Source: CAVPKN01 sp963832835 (GTDB lineage Bacteria; Chlamydiota; Chlamydiia; Chlamydiales; JAAKFR01). Taken from it: DNA of 64,000 nucleotides. Made by a program: the position numbers and the translations under genes. The stretch is taken from contig CAWHVD010000001.1 in NCBI GenBank assembly GCA_963832835.1, forward strand, positions 744,001 through 808,000. Direction: 5' to 3'. Numbering within the stretch: position 1 is the stretch's first letter; each line of letters begins with the position of its first letter. Under the pieces are notes generated by a model. That model did no database searches and had not been told where the DNA came from. It saw nothing but the letters and a program-made list of their open reading frames with translations. Shown here one piece after another: positions 1 through 7,275 of the stretch.

Positions 1-1
1 A

Positions 2-403
2 GAGGTTCATCATTTTTCGCCAAATGATGAGCTCAACAAGTACGTGTGCTCTTTAGGAGATCATAAGGTGCAGTTCTGTAGCAAACTCGAGATTGAAACA
101 GGAGCTGAGGTCCATTTTCATGAAAAAAATCTCGAAGAACATAGGCGGCTCCAATCATTTGTCATGTTCTTAAAAGACTTTAAATCCTGGAAAAATAAGT
201 TCAAAGACATGCGGCAAGCTGGTAAGGACCACGAGCTCTGTCAGCTGGGGTATATCTCGGAATTTGGGCCAATTCACTTCACAGACCGGACCATTTACAG
301 TGTCTTGCAGATCGATCCAAGCGGAAAGAAGACTATCCATCTTTTTATGACATTGGACGGTGCTCAAGCATATATGACACCTGACAAAATTCTACTGACC
401 TAA
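2..403 (+). CDS. Hypothetical protein, C-terminal part (5' end outside window)
   Basis: The reading frame is open from the left edge of the window, so the 119 residues after an internal GTG at 44 are probably not the whole protein; 133 residues are visible. The visible part is soluble, charged, has scattered Cys/His and no membrane segment. I recognise no domain. A 74-bp gap separates it from the DedA gene on the same strand. Identity unknown; coding is likely because the frame is long and unbroken, but this could be a fragment. Confidence 0.55.
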   Translation, partial: EVHHFSPNDELNKYVCSLGDHKVQFCSKLEIETGAEVHFHEKNLEEHRRLQSFVMFLKDFKSWKNKFKDMRQAGKDHELCQLGYISEFGPIHFTDRTIYSVLQIDPSGKKTIHLFMTLDGAQAYMTPDKILLT

Positions 404-477
404 CGCCCTGAGCTCATCTTGAAAAGATGCAACTCCCTCGTCAATATTCTAGCAAATAGGTATAATCCGCTTCTTAT

Positions 478-1089
478 ATGGAAGTTTTGCTCGAGATCGA
501 CATTTTTTCCCTATGGCTCACTAAGTATGGGAGTTTTGTCCTATTCTTTCTGTTGTCTCTAGGAATTCTTGCACTGCCCATTCCAGAGGAGACCCTGATG
601 GTGATGTCGGGTGTTTTGATGAGCAAAGGAAAGCTCAGTATCCCGATGACTATTTTTTTCTGCTATACAGGGGCTATGGCGGGCATTACGACAAGTTACC
701 TTTTGGGCCGCACAGCTGGGCATTATCTTTTGATCAAATATGGTCGGTGGGTCGGTATTACTGCTGCAAGGCTAGAAAAAGCCCATGAGTGGTTCGCTCG
801 CTTTGGAAAATGGCTGCTTGTTATTGGTTATTTTATTCCCGGTGTCCGCCATTTTACTGGCTTTTCGGCAGGGACAACGACGATGCGCTATCCTCAATTC
901 GCCCTTTTTGCCTATAGTGGAGCGATCCTGTGGGTTTCTCTTTTCCTCTCGATCGGATATTTTTTAGGGGGCTATTGTCTCGATTGTTACGAAAAATTAG
1001 AGACAATTGACCTGATCAGCATCGCCTTTCTTGTGATTGCCGTGATTGTAACTATTTTAATCATTCGCAGGCGCTCTCTTAAAGGTTGA
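478..1089 (+). CDS. DedA/SNARE-associated family inner membrane protein
   Basis: A 203-residue polytopic membrane protein with the DedA (VTT) pattern: an N-terminal hydrophobic stretch, then the LPIPEETLMVMSG segment near residues 36-48, a glycine-rich helix (GAMAGITTSYLLGR), the conserved FARFGKWLLVIGYFIPGVRH region around residues 105-124, and a C-terminal membrane anchor. DedA proteins act in lipid carrier recycling, membrane homeostasis and pH/antimicrobial tolerance; the substrate here is unknown. The length is normal for the family. The ATG at 478 comes just before the conserved region. It stands alone, 67 bp before rpsU. Confidence 0.85.
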   Translation: MEVLLEIDIFSLWLTKYGSFVLFFLLSLGILALPIPEETLMVMSGVLMSKGKLSIPMTIFFCYTGAMAGITTSYLLGRTAGHYLLIKYGRWVGITAARLEKAHEWFARFGKWLLVIGYFIPGVRHFTGFSAGTTTMRYPQFALFAYSGAILWVSLFLSIGYFLGGYCLDCYEKLETIDLISIAFLVIAVIVTILIIRRRSLKG

Positions 1090-1156
1090 AACCTAATCCC
1101 GAGATTGTTAAAATCTCCTTCATTCTTATAGAAGAAACATAAGGACAACCCTAACT

Positions 1157-1333
1157 ATGCCCAGCGTGAAAGTTCGTATCGGAGAGACAATCGAGAAAGC
1201 TCTCAGAGCATTAAAAAAGAAATTAGACAAAGAAGGTGTGATGAAATCAGCAAAAGCGCATCGCTTTTACGATAAACCTTCTGTGAAAAAACGTGCAAAA
1301 TCCAAAGCAGCTGCCAAGTATCGCAACCGATGA
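1157..1333 (+). CDS. rpsU: 30S ribosomal protein S21
   Basis: A 58-codon gene encoding MPSVKVRIGETIEKALRALK followed by a lysine/arginine-rich tail that ends KYRNR, the size and composition of bacterial S21, which helps base-pairing of 16S rRNA with the Shine-Dalgarno sequence. An AAGGAC ribosome-binding motif lies about 10 bases upstream of the ATG. Its stop codon overlaps the possible dnaJ start (ATGA at 1330-1333), so the two are probably translationally coupled. rpsU-dnaJ adjacency is also seen in Chlamydia. Confidence 0.93.
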   Translation: MPSVKVRIGETIEKALRALKKKLDKEGVMKSAKAHRFYDKPSVKKRAKSKAAAKYRNR

Positions 1334-2517
1334 GAGTAGATAAGCAAATGGATTATTACGAAATCCTAGGTGTTGCCAAAGGTGCTTCAGACGAAGAGCT
1401 GAAAAAGGCTTATCGTCAAAAAGCACTCAAGTTCCACCCCGACAAAAACCCCGGAAACCCTGACGCTGAAGCCCATTTTAAAGAGGTTTCAGAGGCCTAT
1501 GAAGTTTTGGGGGATCCCAAGAAGCGAGAGATGTATGACCGCTATGGGAAAGAGGGGGTATTTGCCGGTGCAGGTGGCGGCGCAGGCCATCCCGGCTTTG
1601 GTTCGATGGATGAGGCGCTCCGCACCTTTATGGATGCTTTTGGTGGTGGCGGAGGAAATGGCGGAGAGTCAATCTTCGACACCCTTTTCGGTGGAATGGG
1701 AGGGGGAGGGCGCGGAGGTGGTGGACGTTCGCAGGCACGCCAAGGAGCCAGTAAGAAGGCGACGATCCGGATTTCGTTTGAAGAGGCGGCTCATGGGGCA
1801 GAAAAAGAGTTGCTTGTTACACGTAACGTGATTTGCAAAACCTGCCACGGGAGTGGCTCTGCTGCGGCAGACGGCGTGAAAACTTGTCCTCGCTGCGAAG
1901 GGGCGGGCCAAATTTTCCAGAGCCGTGGGTTTTTCAGTATGTCCTCTCCTTGTCCCCAGTGTGGAGGCGAGGGAAAGGTAGTCACAGATCCGTGCAGAGA
2001 TTGTCGCGGGGCCGGAGTTCTCAAAGAGAAACAGCATGTCAAAGTGCATATTCCTGCCGGTGTTGATACAGGGATGCGCTTGAAAATGGCCGGATATGGC
2101 GATGCGGGCGAATCTGGTGGACCTGCAGGGGACTTGTATGTCTTTATTAATGTCGACAGCCATCCCTTATTCGAACGTGAAGGCGATGATCTGCTGCTCG
2201 ATCTGCCCATCGGATTTGGTGAGGCAGCCCTGGGTGCCAAAAAGGATATCCCCACCTTAAGCGAAGCTTGCCGTTTGACAATCCCTGAAGGGACGCAAAG
2301 CGGTAAGGTATTTCGTGTCAAAGGAAAAGGATTTCCCAACGTCCATGGTAGAGGTGCTGGTGATCTACTGGTGCATATCTCATTGGAAACACCCACACAC
2401 TTGACCACAAAACAAAAAGAGCTCTTGCAAGAATTTGCAAAAACAGAGGGTGTGGACAACCACCCTCGCAAAAAAAGCTTTATGGAGAAGATCAAATCCT
2501 TCTTTAAGGAAGGTTGA
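1330..2517 (+). CDS. dnaJ: Chaperone protein DnaJ (type I Hsp40)
   Basis: 395 residues with all parts of a class I DnaJ. The J domain begins MDYYEILGV at the in-frame ATG at 1348 and carries the HPD motif (FHPDKNPG). It is followed by a Gly/Phe-rich linker (about residues 80-140), four CxxCxGxG-type zinc repeats (CKTCHGSGS, CPRCEGAGQ, CPQCGGEGK, CRDCRGAGV) and the C-terminal substrate-binding domains. It stimulates DnaK ATPase and prevents aggregation. The start at 1330 gives an ATGA overlap with rpsU; 1348 matches the family N-terminus better. A palindromic element begins 3 bp after the stop. Confidence 0.95.
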   Translation: MRVDKQMDYYEILGVAKGASDEELKKAYRQKALKFHPDKNPGNPDAEAHFKEVSEAYEVLGDPKKREMYDRYGKEGVFAGAGGGAGHPGFGSMDEALRTFMDAFGGGGGNGGESIFDTLFGGMGGGGRGGGGRSQARQGASKKATIRISFEEAAHGAEKELLVTRNVICKTCHGSGSAAADGVKTCPRCEGAGQIFQSRGFFSMSSPCPQCGGEGKVVTDPCRDCRGAGVLKEKQHVKVHIPAGVDTGMRLKMAGYGDAGESGGPAGDLYVFINVDSHPLFEREGDDLLLDLPIGFGEAALGAKKDIPTLSEACRLTIPEGTQSGKVFRVKGKGFPNVHGRGAGDLLVHISLETPTHLTTKQKELLQEFAKTEGVDNHPRKKSFMEKIKSFFKEG

Positions 2518-2519
2518 TG

Positions 2520-2706
2520 GTGATTATTCACAAGCCAGCAGCCTTCTTAAGGCAGGCCTAGTTAACCAAGGACAAGGTGCCTCAAAGATGCTCTAGTTGA
2601 GCTTTTTTGATGGGTTGCCCGAGAGTTGACACAGTCTACCGTGGGGGAGTGGATAGTCACCACCGAGAGGCTTTTAACCGAAAAGATGGATTGCCTGAAT
2701 AGTTAC
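2520..2706 (+). repeat. Palindromic element copy D, enlarged by an internal insertion
   Basis: Begins with GTGATTATTCA (2520-2530) and ends with TGAATAGTTAC (2696-2706), the imperfect terminal inverted repeats shared by six other copies in this window. The right half matches copy B (19822-19936) closely. About 75 bp of unrelated sequence (roughly 2566-2643) is inserted in the middle, so this copy is 187 bp instead of about 115. The flanking 8-mers GGTTGATG and GTATGATG are similar (6/8), which would fit a decayed target duplication. It lies directly after the dnaJ stop. Confidence 0.8.
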
Positions 2707-2742
2707 GTATGATGGGGAAGGATAAAGAATAAAGGATGGTGT

Positions 2743-4809
2743 ATGAAAGAAAGTAGTTATAATCCCGAATCTGATCCCCTATCTTCTCTCATTCAGCCTT
2801 CTCCACCTCCCTCCTCCTCAGCATTACATACGTTGAAGCTACTCTACCTTTCCCGATTTATGGACGAGAAAACGGCTAAACTTGCTAAGCAAAGCAAGGG
2901 AGGCACTTTCCAGCTCTCGTCTGCAGGCCATGAATTGGTGGGTGTCGTATGTGCTCAGGCGCTGGTATCCGGCAAAGATTGGGGATTACCATATTACCGT
3001 GATCAGGGATTTGCCTTAGGGATAGGATGCGATTTGGCCGAGCTATTCGGTGTGTTTTTAGGGCGTGTTACCGAAAATCACTCTGGTGGAAGGATGATGC
3101 CTCATCACTACTCTGACAAAAAACGTCGCGTCATCTGCCAGTCAAGCGTCGTTGGTTCACAATTTCTCCATGCCACCGGCCGTGCACTCGCAATCAAAAA
3201 TCTGGGCAAAGATGAGGTGGTCTATGTTTCGGCTGGCGATGGGGCTACCTCGCAGGGAGACTTTCACGAAGCGCTCAATTTTGCCTCGATTCATAAGCTT
3301 CCTGTCATTTTTGTCATTCAGAATAATGGGTGGGCGATCTCGGTGCCGATTGCAGAGCAATCAGCTGGAGGAAGTCTAATCGATGTGATCCGTGGTTATC
3401 AAGGGATGGCTGTGAATGAGGTTGATGGCACAGATTACCAACAGCTACACCATGCGATGCAAAAGGCGGTTCACAGAGCGAGAATGCAAGAGGGTCCAAC
3501 GACTTTGATGGCCCATGTACCTCGTCTTGCAGCTCATAGTAATAGCGACAATCCTAAAAAATATCTCTCGGATGAACAAGAGAATGCTCAATTGGCACGC
3601 GATCCCATCCCTCGCTTTGAGAAATGGCTCTTGGAGCAAGGTTTATGTACAGAAGAAGAGATTGATGGGGCCAAATCGGCCAGCCATCAACAAGTGGAAG
3701 AGGCAGCCCTTAAGGCCGAAAGTCTTCCTTTGCCTCCTCAGGGTAGCAGTAGATTTCATGTGTTTGCGCCCTTCGATCCTCCTGTTTCCTTGTTGGAAGA
3801 GGCTCCTCAAGAAGGTGAGAAGATTGTGATCATGGATGCTATTAATCATGCACTCATTGAAGAGATGGAACATGATCCCCACGTTGTTGTTTTTGGCCAG
3901 GATGTTGCACACGGTAAAGGAGGTGTGTTTGGGGTCACCCGCACGCTGACCGAGCGTTTTGGCAACGATCGTTGTTTTAATACACCGCTTGCGGAATCGA
4001 CCATTATTGGGGTGGCCATCGGTATGGCAGTCGATGGGATTCATAAGCCTGTGGCGGAAGTACAATTTGCTGACTACTTATGGACGGGGATCAACCAATT
4101 ATTTAATGAAGCATCGAGCATCCATTACCGTTCTAATGGCCAGTGGGAAGTGCCTATAGTAATCCGTATGCCCTGTGGAGGGTATATTCAGGGGGGGCCT
4201 TATCATTCGCAAAGCATCGAAGGGTTTTTAACTCACTGTCCAGGGTTGAAGGTTGTGATGCCAAGCAATGCTGCAGATGCTAAGGCACTTTTAAAAACAG
4301 CAATCCGCGACCCTAACCCTGTGATTTTCTTGGAACATAAAGGGTTGTACCGTCAGCAAAAGTTTTGTGCGCGAGCCGAGCCCTCTAAAGACTACCTACT
4401 ACCCTTTGGGCAAGCCGGTCTTGTTCGAGCCGGAACTGACCTGACAGTTGTTTGTTGGGGTATGATGGTCGGCATGGCATTCGATGTGGCTGAAAAGTTA
4501 GCGGGCGAGGGGATTTCGATTGAAATTCTTGACTTGCGCACCTTAATACCACTCGACAGTACCGCTATCATGAGCTCAGTGCAAAAAACGGGCAAGGCAT
4601 TGATTGCCCATGAAGCCCCTCGCACATGCGGATTTGGTGCCGAAATCGCAGCGCGCATCAGTGAAGAGGTTTTTGAATACCTCGATGCTCCAATCCAACG
4701 CGTTTGTGGTTTTGATAGCCCAGTTCCCTACAGCAAAAATTTAGAAAACGAAGTGCTGCCTCAACCATCCGACCTTGAAGCCGCGATCCGCCGTCTAGCC
4801 AAATATTAA
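2743..4809 (+). CDS. Fused alpha/beta E1 component of a 2-oxo acid dehydrogenase complex
   Basis: 688 residues joining a complete E1-alpha (about 1-340) and a complete E1-beta (about 360-688) of the branched-chain 2-oxo acid/pyruvate dehydrogenase type. The thiamine diphosphate motif is visible: GDG at 165-167, then NN at 194-195. The beta half has the expected EMEHDPHVVVFGQDVAHGKGG and RMPCGGYIQGGPYHSQS segments. The enzyme decarboxylates a 2-oxo acid and acylates the E2 lipoyl group. The same fusion occurs in Chlamydia, where it is annotated pdhA/B or oxoisovalerate dehydrogenase next to dnaJ. Substrate cannot be decided from sequence. E2 and E3 are not nearby. Confidence 0.92.
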   Translation: MKESSYNPESDPLSSLIQPSPPPSSSALHTLKLLYLSRFMDEKTAKLAKQSKGGTFQLSSAGHELVGVVCAQALVSGKDWGLPYYRDQGFALGIGCDLAELFGVFLGRVTENHSGGRMMPHHYSDKKRRVICQSSVVGSQFLHATGRALAIKNLGKDEVVYVSAGDGATSQGDFHEALNFASIHKLPVIFVIQNNGWAISVPIAEQSAGGSLIDVIRGYQGMAVNEVDGTDYQQLHHAMQKAVHRARMQEGPTTLMAHVPRLAAHSNSDNPKKYLSDEQENAQLARDPIPRFEKWLLEQGLCTEEEIDGAKSASHQQVEEAALKAESLPLPPQGSSRFHVFAPFDPPVSLLEEAPQEGEKIVIMDAINHALIEEMEHDPHVVVFGQDVAHGKGGVFGVTRTLTERFGNDRCFNTPLAESTIIGVAIGMAVDGIHKPVAEVQFADYLWTGINQLFNEASSIHYRSNGQWEVPIVIRMPCGGYIQGGPYHSQSIEGFLTHCPGLKVVMPSNAADAKALLKTAIRDPNPVIFLEHKGLYRQQKFCARAEPSKDYLLPFGQAGLVRAGTDLTVVCWGMMVGMAFDVAEKLAGEGISIEILDLRTLIPLDSTAIMSSVQKTGKALIAHEAPRTCGFGAEIAARISEEVFEYLDAPIQRVCGFDSPVPYSKNLENEVLPQPSDLEAAIRRLAKY

Positions 4810-4810
4810 A

Positions 4811-5338
4811 ATGCACTTTCAATATGTGAATCCTAAAGTGATGTTTCATGGGAAGAGGATCGATGTCCTCTCAGTTGAAGCTGAGCACCCCCAAGGAGGA
4901 ATGGTACGTCGCGAAGTAGTTGCCCATCCTGGAGCTGTAGTGATTTTACCGATGCTTGATCCTGAAACTGTCATCTTAATCCGCAATGAGCGTTTTGTTG
5001 TGCAGCAAACTCTGTGGGAATTACCGGCAGGCACCTTAGAGAAGGGGGAGGAGCCGGGAACGTGTGCTGTAAGAGAGCTCCAAGAAGAGACCGGCTACCG
5101 TGCTGGGACGATCTCTCCTTTGCTCGATTTTTTTTCGACTCCCGGATTTTGTAATGAAGTCCTTTATATTTATTACGCACAAGATCTTGTGCATATAGGG
5201 CAATCTCTTGATGAGACTGAAAAAATCGACGTTGAGCCCATACGCTTTTCAATGGCACTCAAAATGATCCAAGAAGGGATTATTCGTGATGCAAAGACCA
5301 TCTGCGCCCTTCTTTATTTTCACACGTATTGCCAATAA
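4811..5338 (+). CDS. Nudix hydrolase, ADP-ribose pyrophosphatase-like
   Basis: 175 residues with a full Nudix box, G-TLEKGEEPGTCAVRELQEETGY (about residues 73-95), supplying the REXXEE glutamates that bind divalent metal. The preceding segment (RNERFVVQQTLWELPAG) and overall length are typical of the ADP-ribose pyrophosphatase subgroup, which hydrolyses ADP-ribose to AMP and ribose 5-phosphate; substrate is inferred. It starts 2 bp after the stop of the E1 fusion gene, so the two are probably co-transcribed. Confidence 0.88.
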   Translation: MHFQYVNPKVMFHGKRIDVLSVEAEHPQGGMVRREVVAHPGAVVILPMLDPETVILIRNERFVVQQTLWELPAGTLEKGEEPGTCAVRELQEETGYRAGTISPLLDFFSTPGFCNEVLYIYYAQDLVHIGQSLDETEKIDVEPIRFSMALKMIQEGIIRDAKTICALLYFHTYCQ

Positions 5339-5364
5339 ATTAAATAATTAGTATAGATTCAGGG

Positions 5365-6009
5365 ATGAGCCTGAGTCCTTTTCACATCAAGGATTGTAAT
5401 TTATCTTTGGTAGCAACCGGAATGGTAGCTGAATCCTTGATTGAGTTGCGGGATTTACTCAAAAAAGTGCCTTCCAGTTCCCTCTATCATCACTTCTGGG
5501 GAAGACAGCTCCATTTCTCTTTTGTTCATCCTGAGTACCACAATGACTTTGCACAATGGGCAGATGCAGTCTTGCATGATCATGTCTTAAAAGAGAGGCT
5601 GGCAATGGTCGATCCGACGGATTATCTTGATCTGGAGGAATTGAGATCAAAAGTGATAGATATCATGGATGAGAGGTTAGATGAGGTGCAGTTTTTTTTA
5701 TGGTCATCCAAAGATAGAAAATTCCATTTTCTTCGCTCGATTATTATTATTTTTGACATGGGAATTACAGTGAGCAAGCCCACCGATTTCAAGGAAATCA
5801 TTCCTCAATTACCTCCGACCTCTATCTTCTACCATTTTATTGATGCAAGAAGACGCACGGAAAGAGGTTGGGATGATTTCAGCGTCTGGCTTTCTTCTTT
5901 TGGAGATCAATACGCTGAATTGGTTAAAAAAATACAAGGTATTGACCCCTATTTTCTTGCGCTTACAGATATCAGACAAAAATTAAGTGAAATTTTTGTA
6001 GCTATATGA
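5365..6009 (+). CDS. DUF5752 family protein
   Basis: 214 residues with features of the DUF5752 family: paired segments with the patterns SSSLYHHFWG and TSIFYHFIDARRR, aromatic-rich stretches, and internal two-fold similarity (residues about 30-110 and 140-210). Proteins of this family often sit next to trehalose/sucrose-type glycosyltransferases, and here it overlaps the treT-like gene by 4 bp (ATGA at 6006-6009). That coupling suggests a role in the same sugar pathway, but no reaction is known. There is no signal peptide or membrane segment. Confidence 0.7.
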   Translation: MSLSPFHIKDCNLSLVATGMVAESLIELRDLLKKVPSSSLYHHFWGRQLHFSFVHPEYHNDFAQWADAVLHDHVLKERLAMVDPTDYLDLEELRSKVIDIMDERLDEVQFFLWSSKDRKFHFLRSIIIIFDMGITVSKPTDFKEIIPQLPPTSIFYHFIDARRRTERGWDDFSVWLSSFGDQYAELVKKIQGIDPYFLALTDIRQKLSEIFVAI

Positions 6010-7268
6010 ACAATCAGATGTGGGAGCCATATAAAAATCTTTTAGGGCGAGAAGTTGTAGAACAACTCTTTCAAATCGCCCATATTTTAAATGGGGCCAA
6101 AATTGTTCATATTAATTCCACTCGGACCGGAGGTGGGGTAGCAGAAATTTTGAGTAAAATGGTCCCTTTGATGACCAGCTTAGGACTGAATACGCATTGG
6201 GAAGTGATTGAAGGCAATGATCTGTTTTTTCAATGCACAAAAGCCATTCATAATTTATTCCAAGGAAAAGGCGATAACCTCCCTTCTGCATCTCTTTTAC
6301 GCAATTACGAGGAAGTGAATGCTAAAAACAGTGAAAAACTAACTTCATTGTTAAATGATGCAGACTTTGTGATGATCCATGATCCACAACCTTTGCCACT
6401 GATCAGTCATTTCCCTAAGCGGAAAGGTAAGTGGATTTGGCGTTGCCATATTGATACCTCCTCAGCTCCTCGCAGCGTTTGGAAATATTGCCGCCCCTTT
6501 ATAGATCAATATGATGCTAGTGTTTTTTCGCTCGAAAATTTCAATCAATCTCTACCTCATCCCACCTATATTATAGCACCCAGTATTGACCCTTTGAGCG
6601 ATAAAAATATCGACCTAGATGAGGGAGAAATTAAAAGTGTTGTGCAACAATTTGATATCGATACAAATAGGCCCATGATCATACAAGTCTCCCGTTTCGA
6701 TAGGTTCAAAGATCCCAAAGGAGTGATCCGAGCCTTTCAGCTGTCCAAAAAATACCATCCTGAACTTCAGCTTGTCCTGGCTGGAGGAAGTGCACATGAT
6801 GATCCTGAAAGTGCTGGGGTACTCCAAGAAATAGAGGAGTTGGCAGTTGGTGACCCAGATCTCCATATTCTGAATTTACCTCCTGATTCCCCTCGTATCA
6901 TCAACGCGCTACAACGTGCAGCCCATATTGTCATACAAAAATCGATCAAAGAGGGTTTTGGTCTTACCGTAACCGAGGCTCTTTGGAAAATGAAGCCGGT
7001 GATTGCAGGAAATGCAGGTGGGATCCGCATTCAAGTGATCAATCACCATACAGGCTTTTTGGTCGATACACCCGAAGGAGCTGCAAATAGGCTACGGTAT
7101 TTGTTACAATATCCAGAGATGGGCAAGGCATTTGGAACTGCAGGAAAAAGGCTTATAAAAGAAAATTTCTTAATAACGAGACATCTTCGCGAATATTTAT
7201 CGATGATGGCCACATTGCTCAATCCTCGACAGGACCGCATTGACTTAAGCCGACATCTTGAGGCGTAA
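6006..7268 (+). CDS. treT: Glycosyltransferase family 4, probable trehalose synthase (TreT-like)
   Basis: 420 residues. The N-terminal Rossmann domain has the TreT-like signature (VHINSTRTGGGVAEILSKMV, then THWEVIEGNDLFF and KAIHNLFQG). The C-terminal GT4 domain has IIQVSRFDRFKDPKG and the nucleotide-sugar EX7E motif in KEGFGLTVTEA (near residue 318). TreT enzymes make trehalose from an NDP-glucose and glucose, reversibly. Related GT4 enzymes use other acceptors, so the product is inferred. It overlaps the DUF5752 gene by 4 bp and is followed 7 bp later by the ATG of treY, so this is one operon. Confidence 0.82.
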   Translation: MNNQMWEPYKNLLGREVVEQLFQIAHILNGAKIVHINSTRTGGGVAEILSKMVPLMTSLGLNTHWEVIEGNDLFFQCTKAIHNLFQGKGDNLPSASLLRNYEEVNAKNSEKLTSLLNDADFVMIHDPQPLPLISHFPKRKGKWIWRCHIDTSSAPRSVWKYCRPFIDQYDASVFSLENFNQSLPHPTYIIAPSIDPLSDKNIDLDEGEIKSVVQQFDIDTNRPMIIQVSRFDRFKDPKGVIRAFQLSKKYHPELQLVLAGGSAHDDPESAGVLQEIEELAVGDPDLHILNLPPDSPRIINALQRAAHIVIQKSIKEGFGLTVTEALWKMKPVIAGNAGGIRIQVINHHTGFLVDTPEGAANRLRYLLQYPEMGKAFGTAGKRLIKENFLITRHLREYLSMMATLLNPRQDRIDLSRHLEA

Positions 7269-7275
7269 CCATTGT

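Noticed and set aside
1669..2531. Long minus-strand frames opposite dnaJ
   Set aside because: Antisense to a certain dnaJ, with no start signals or recognisable domains.
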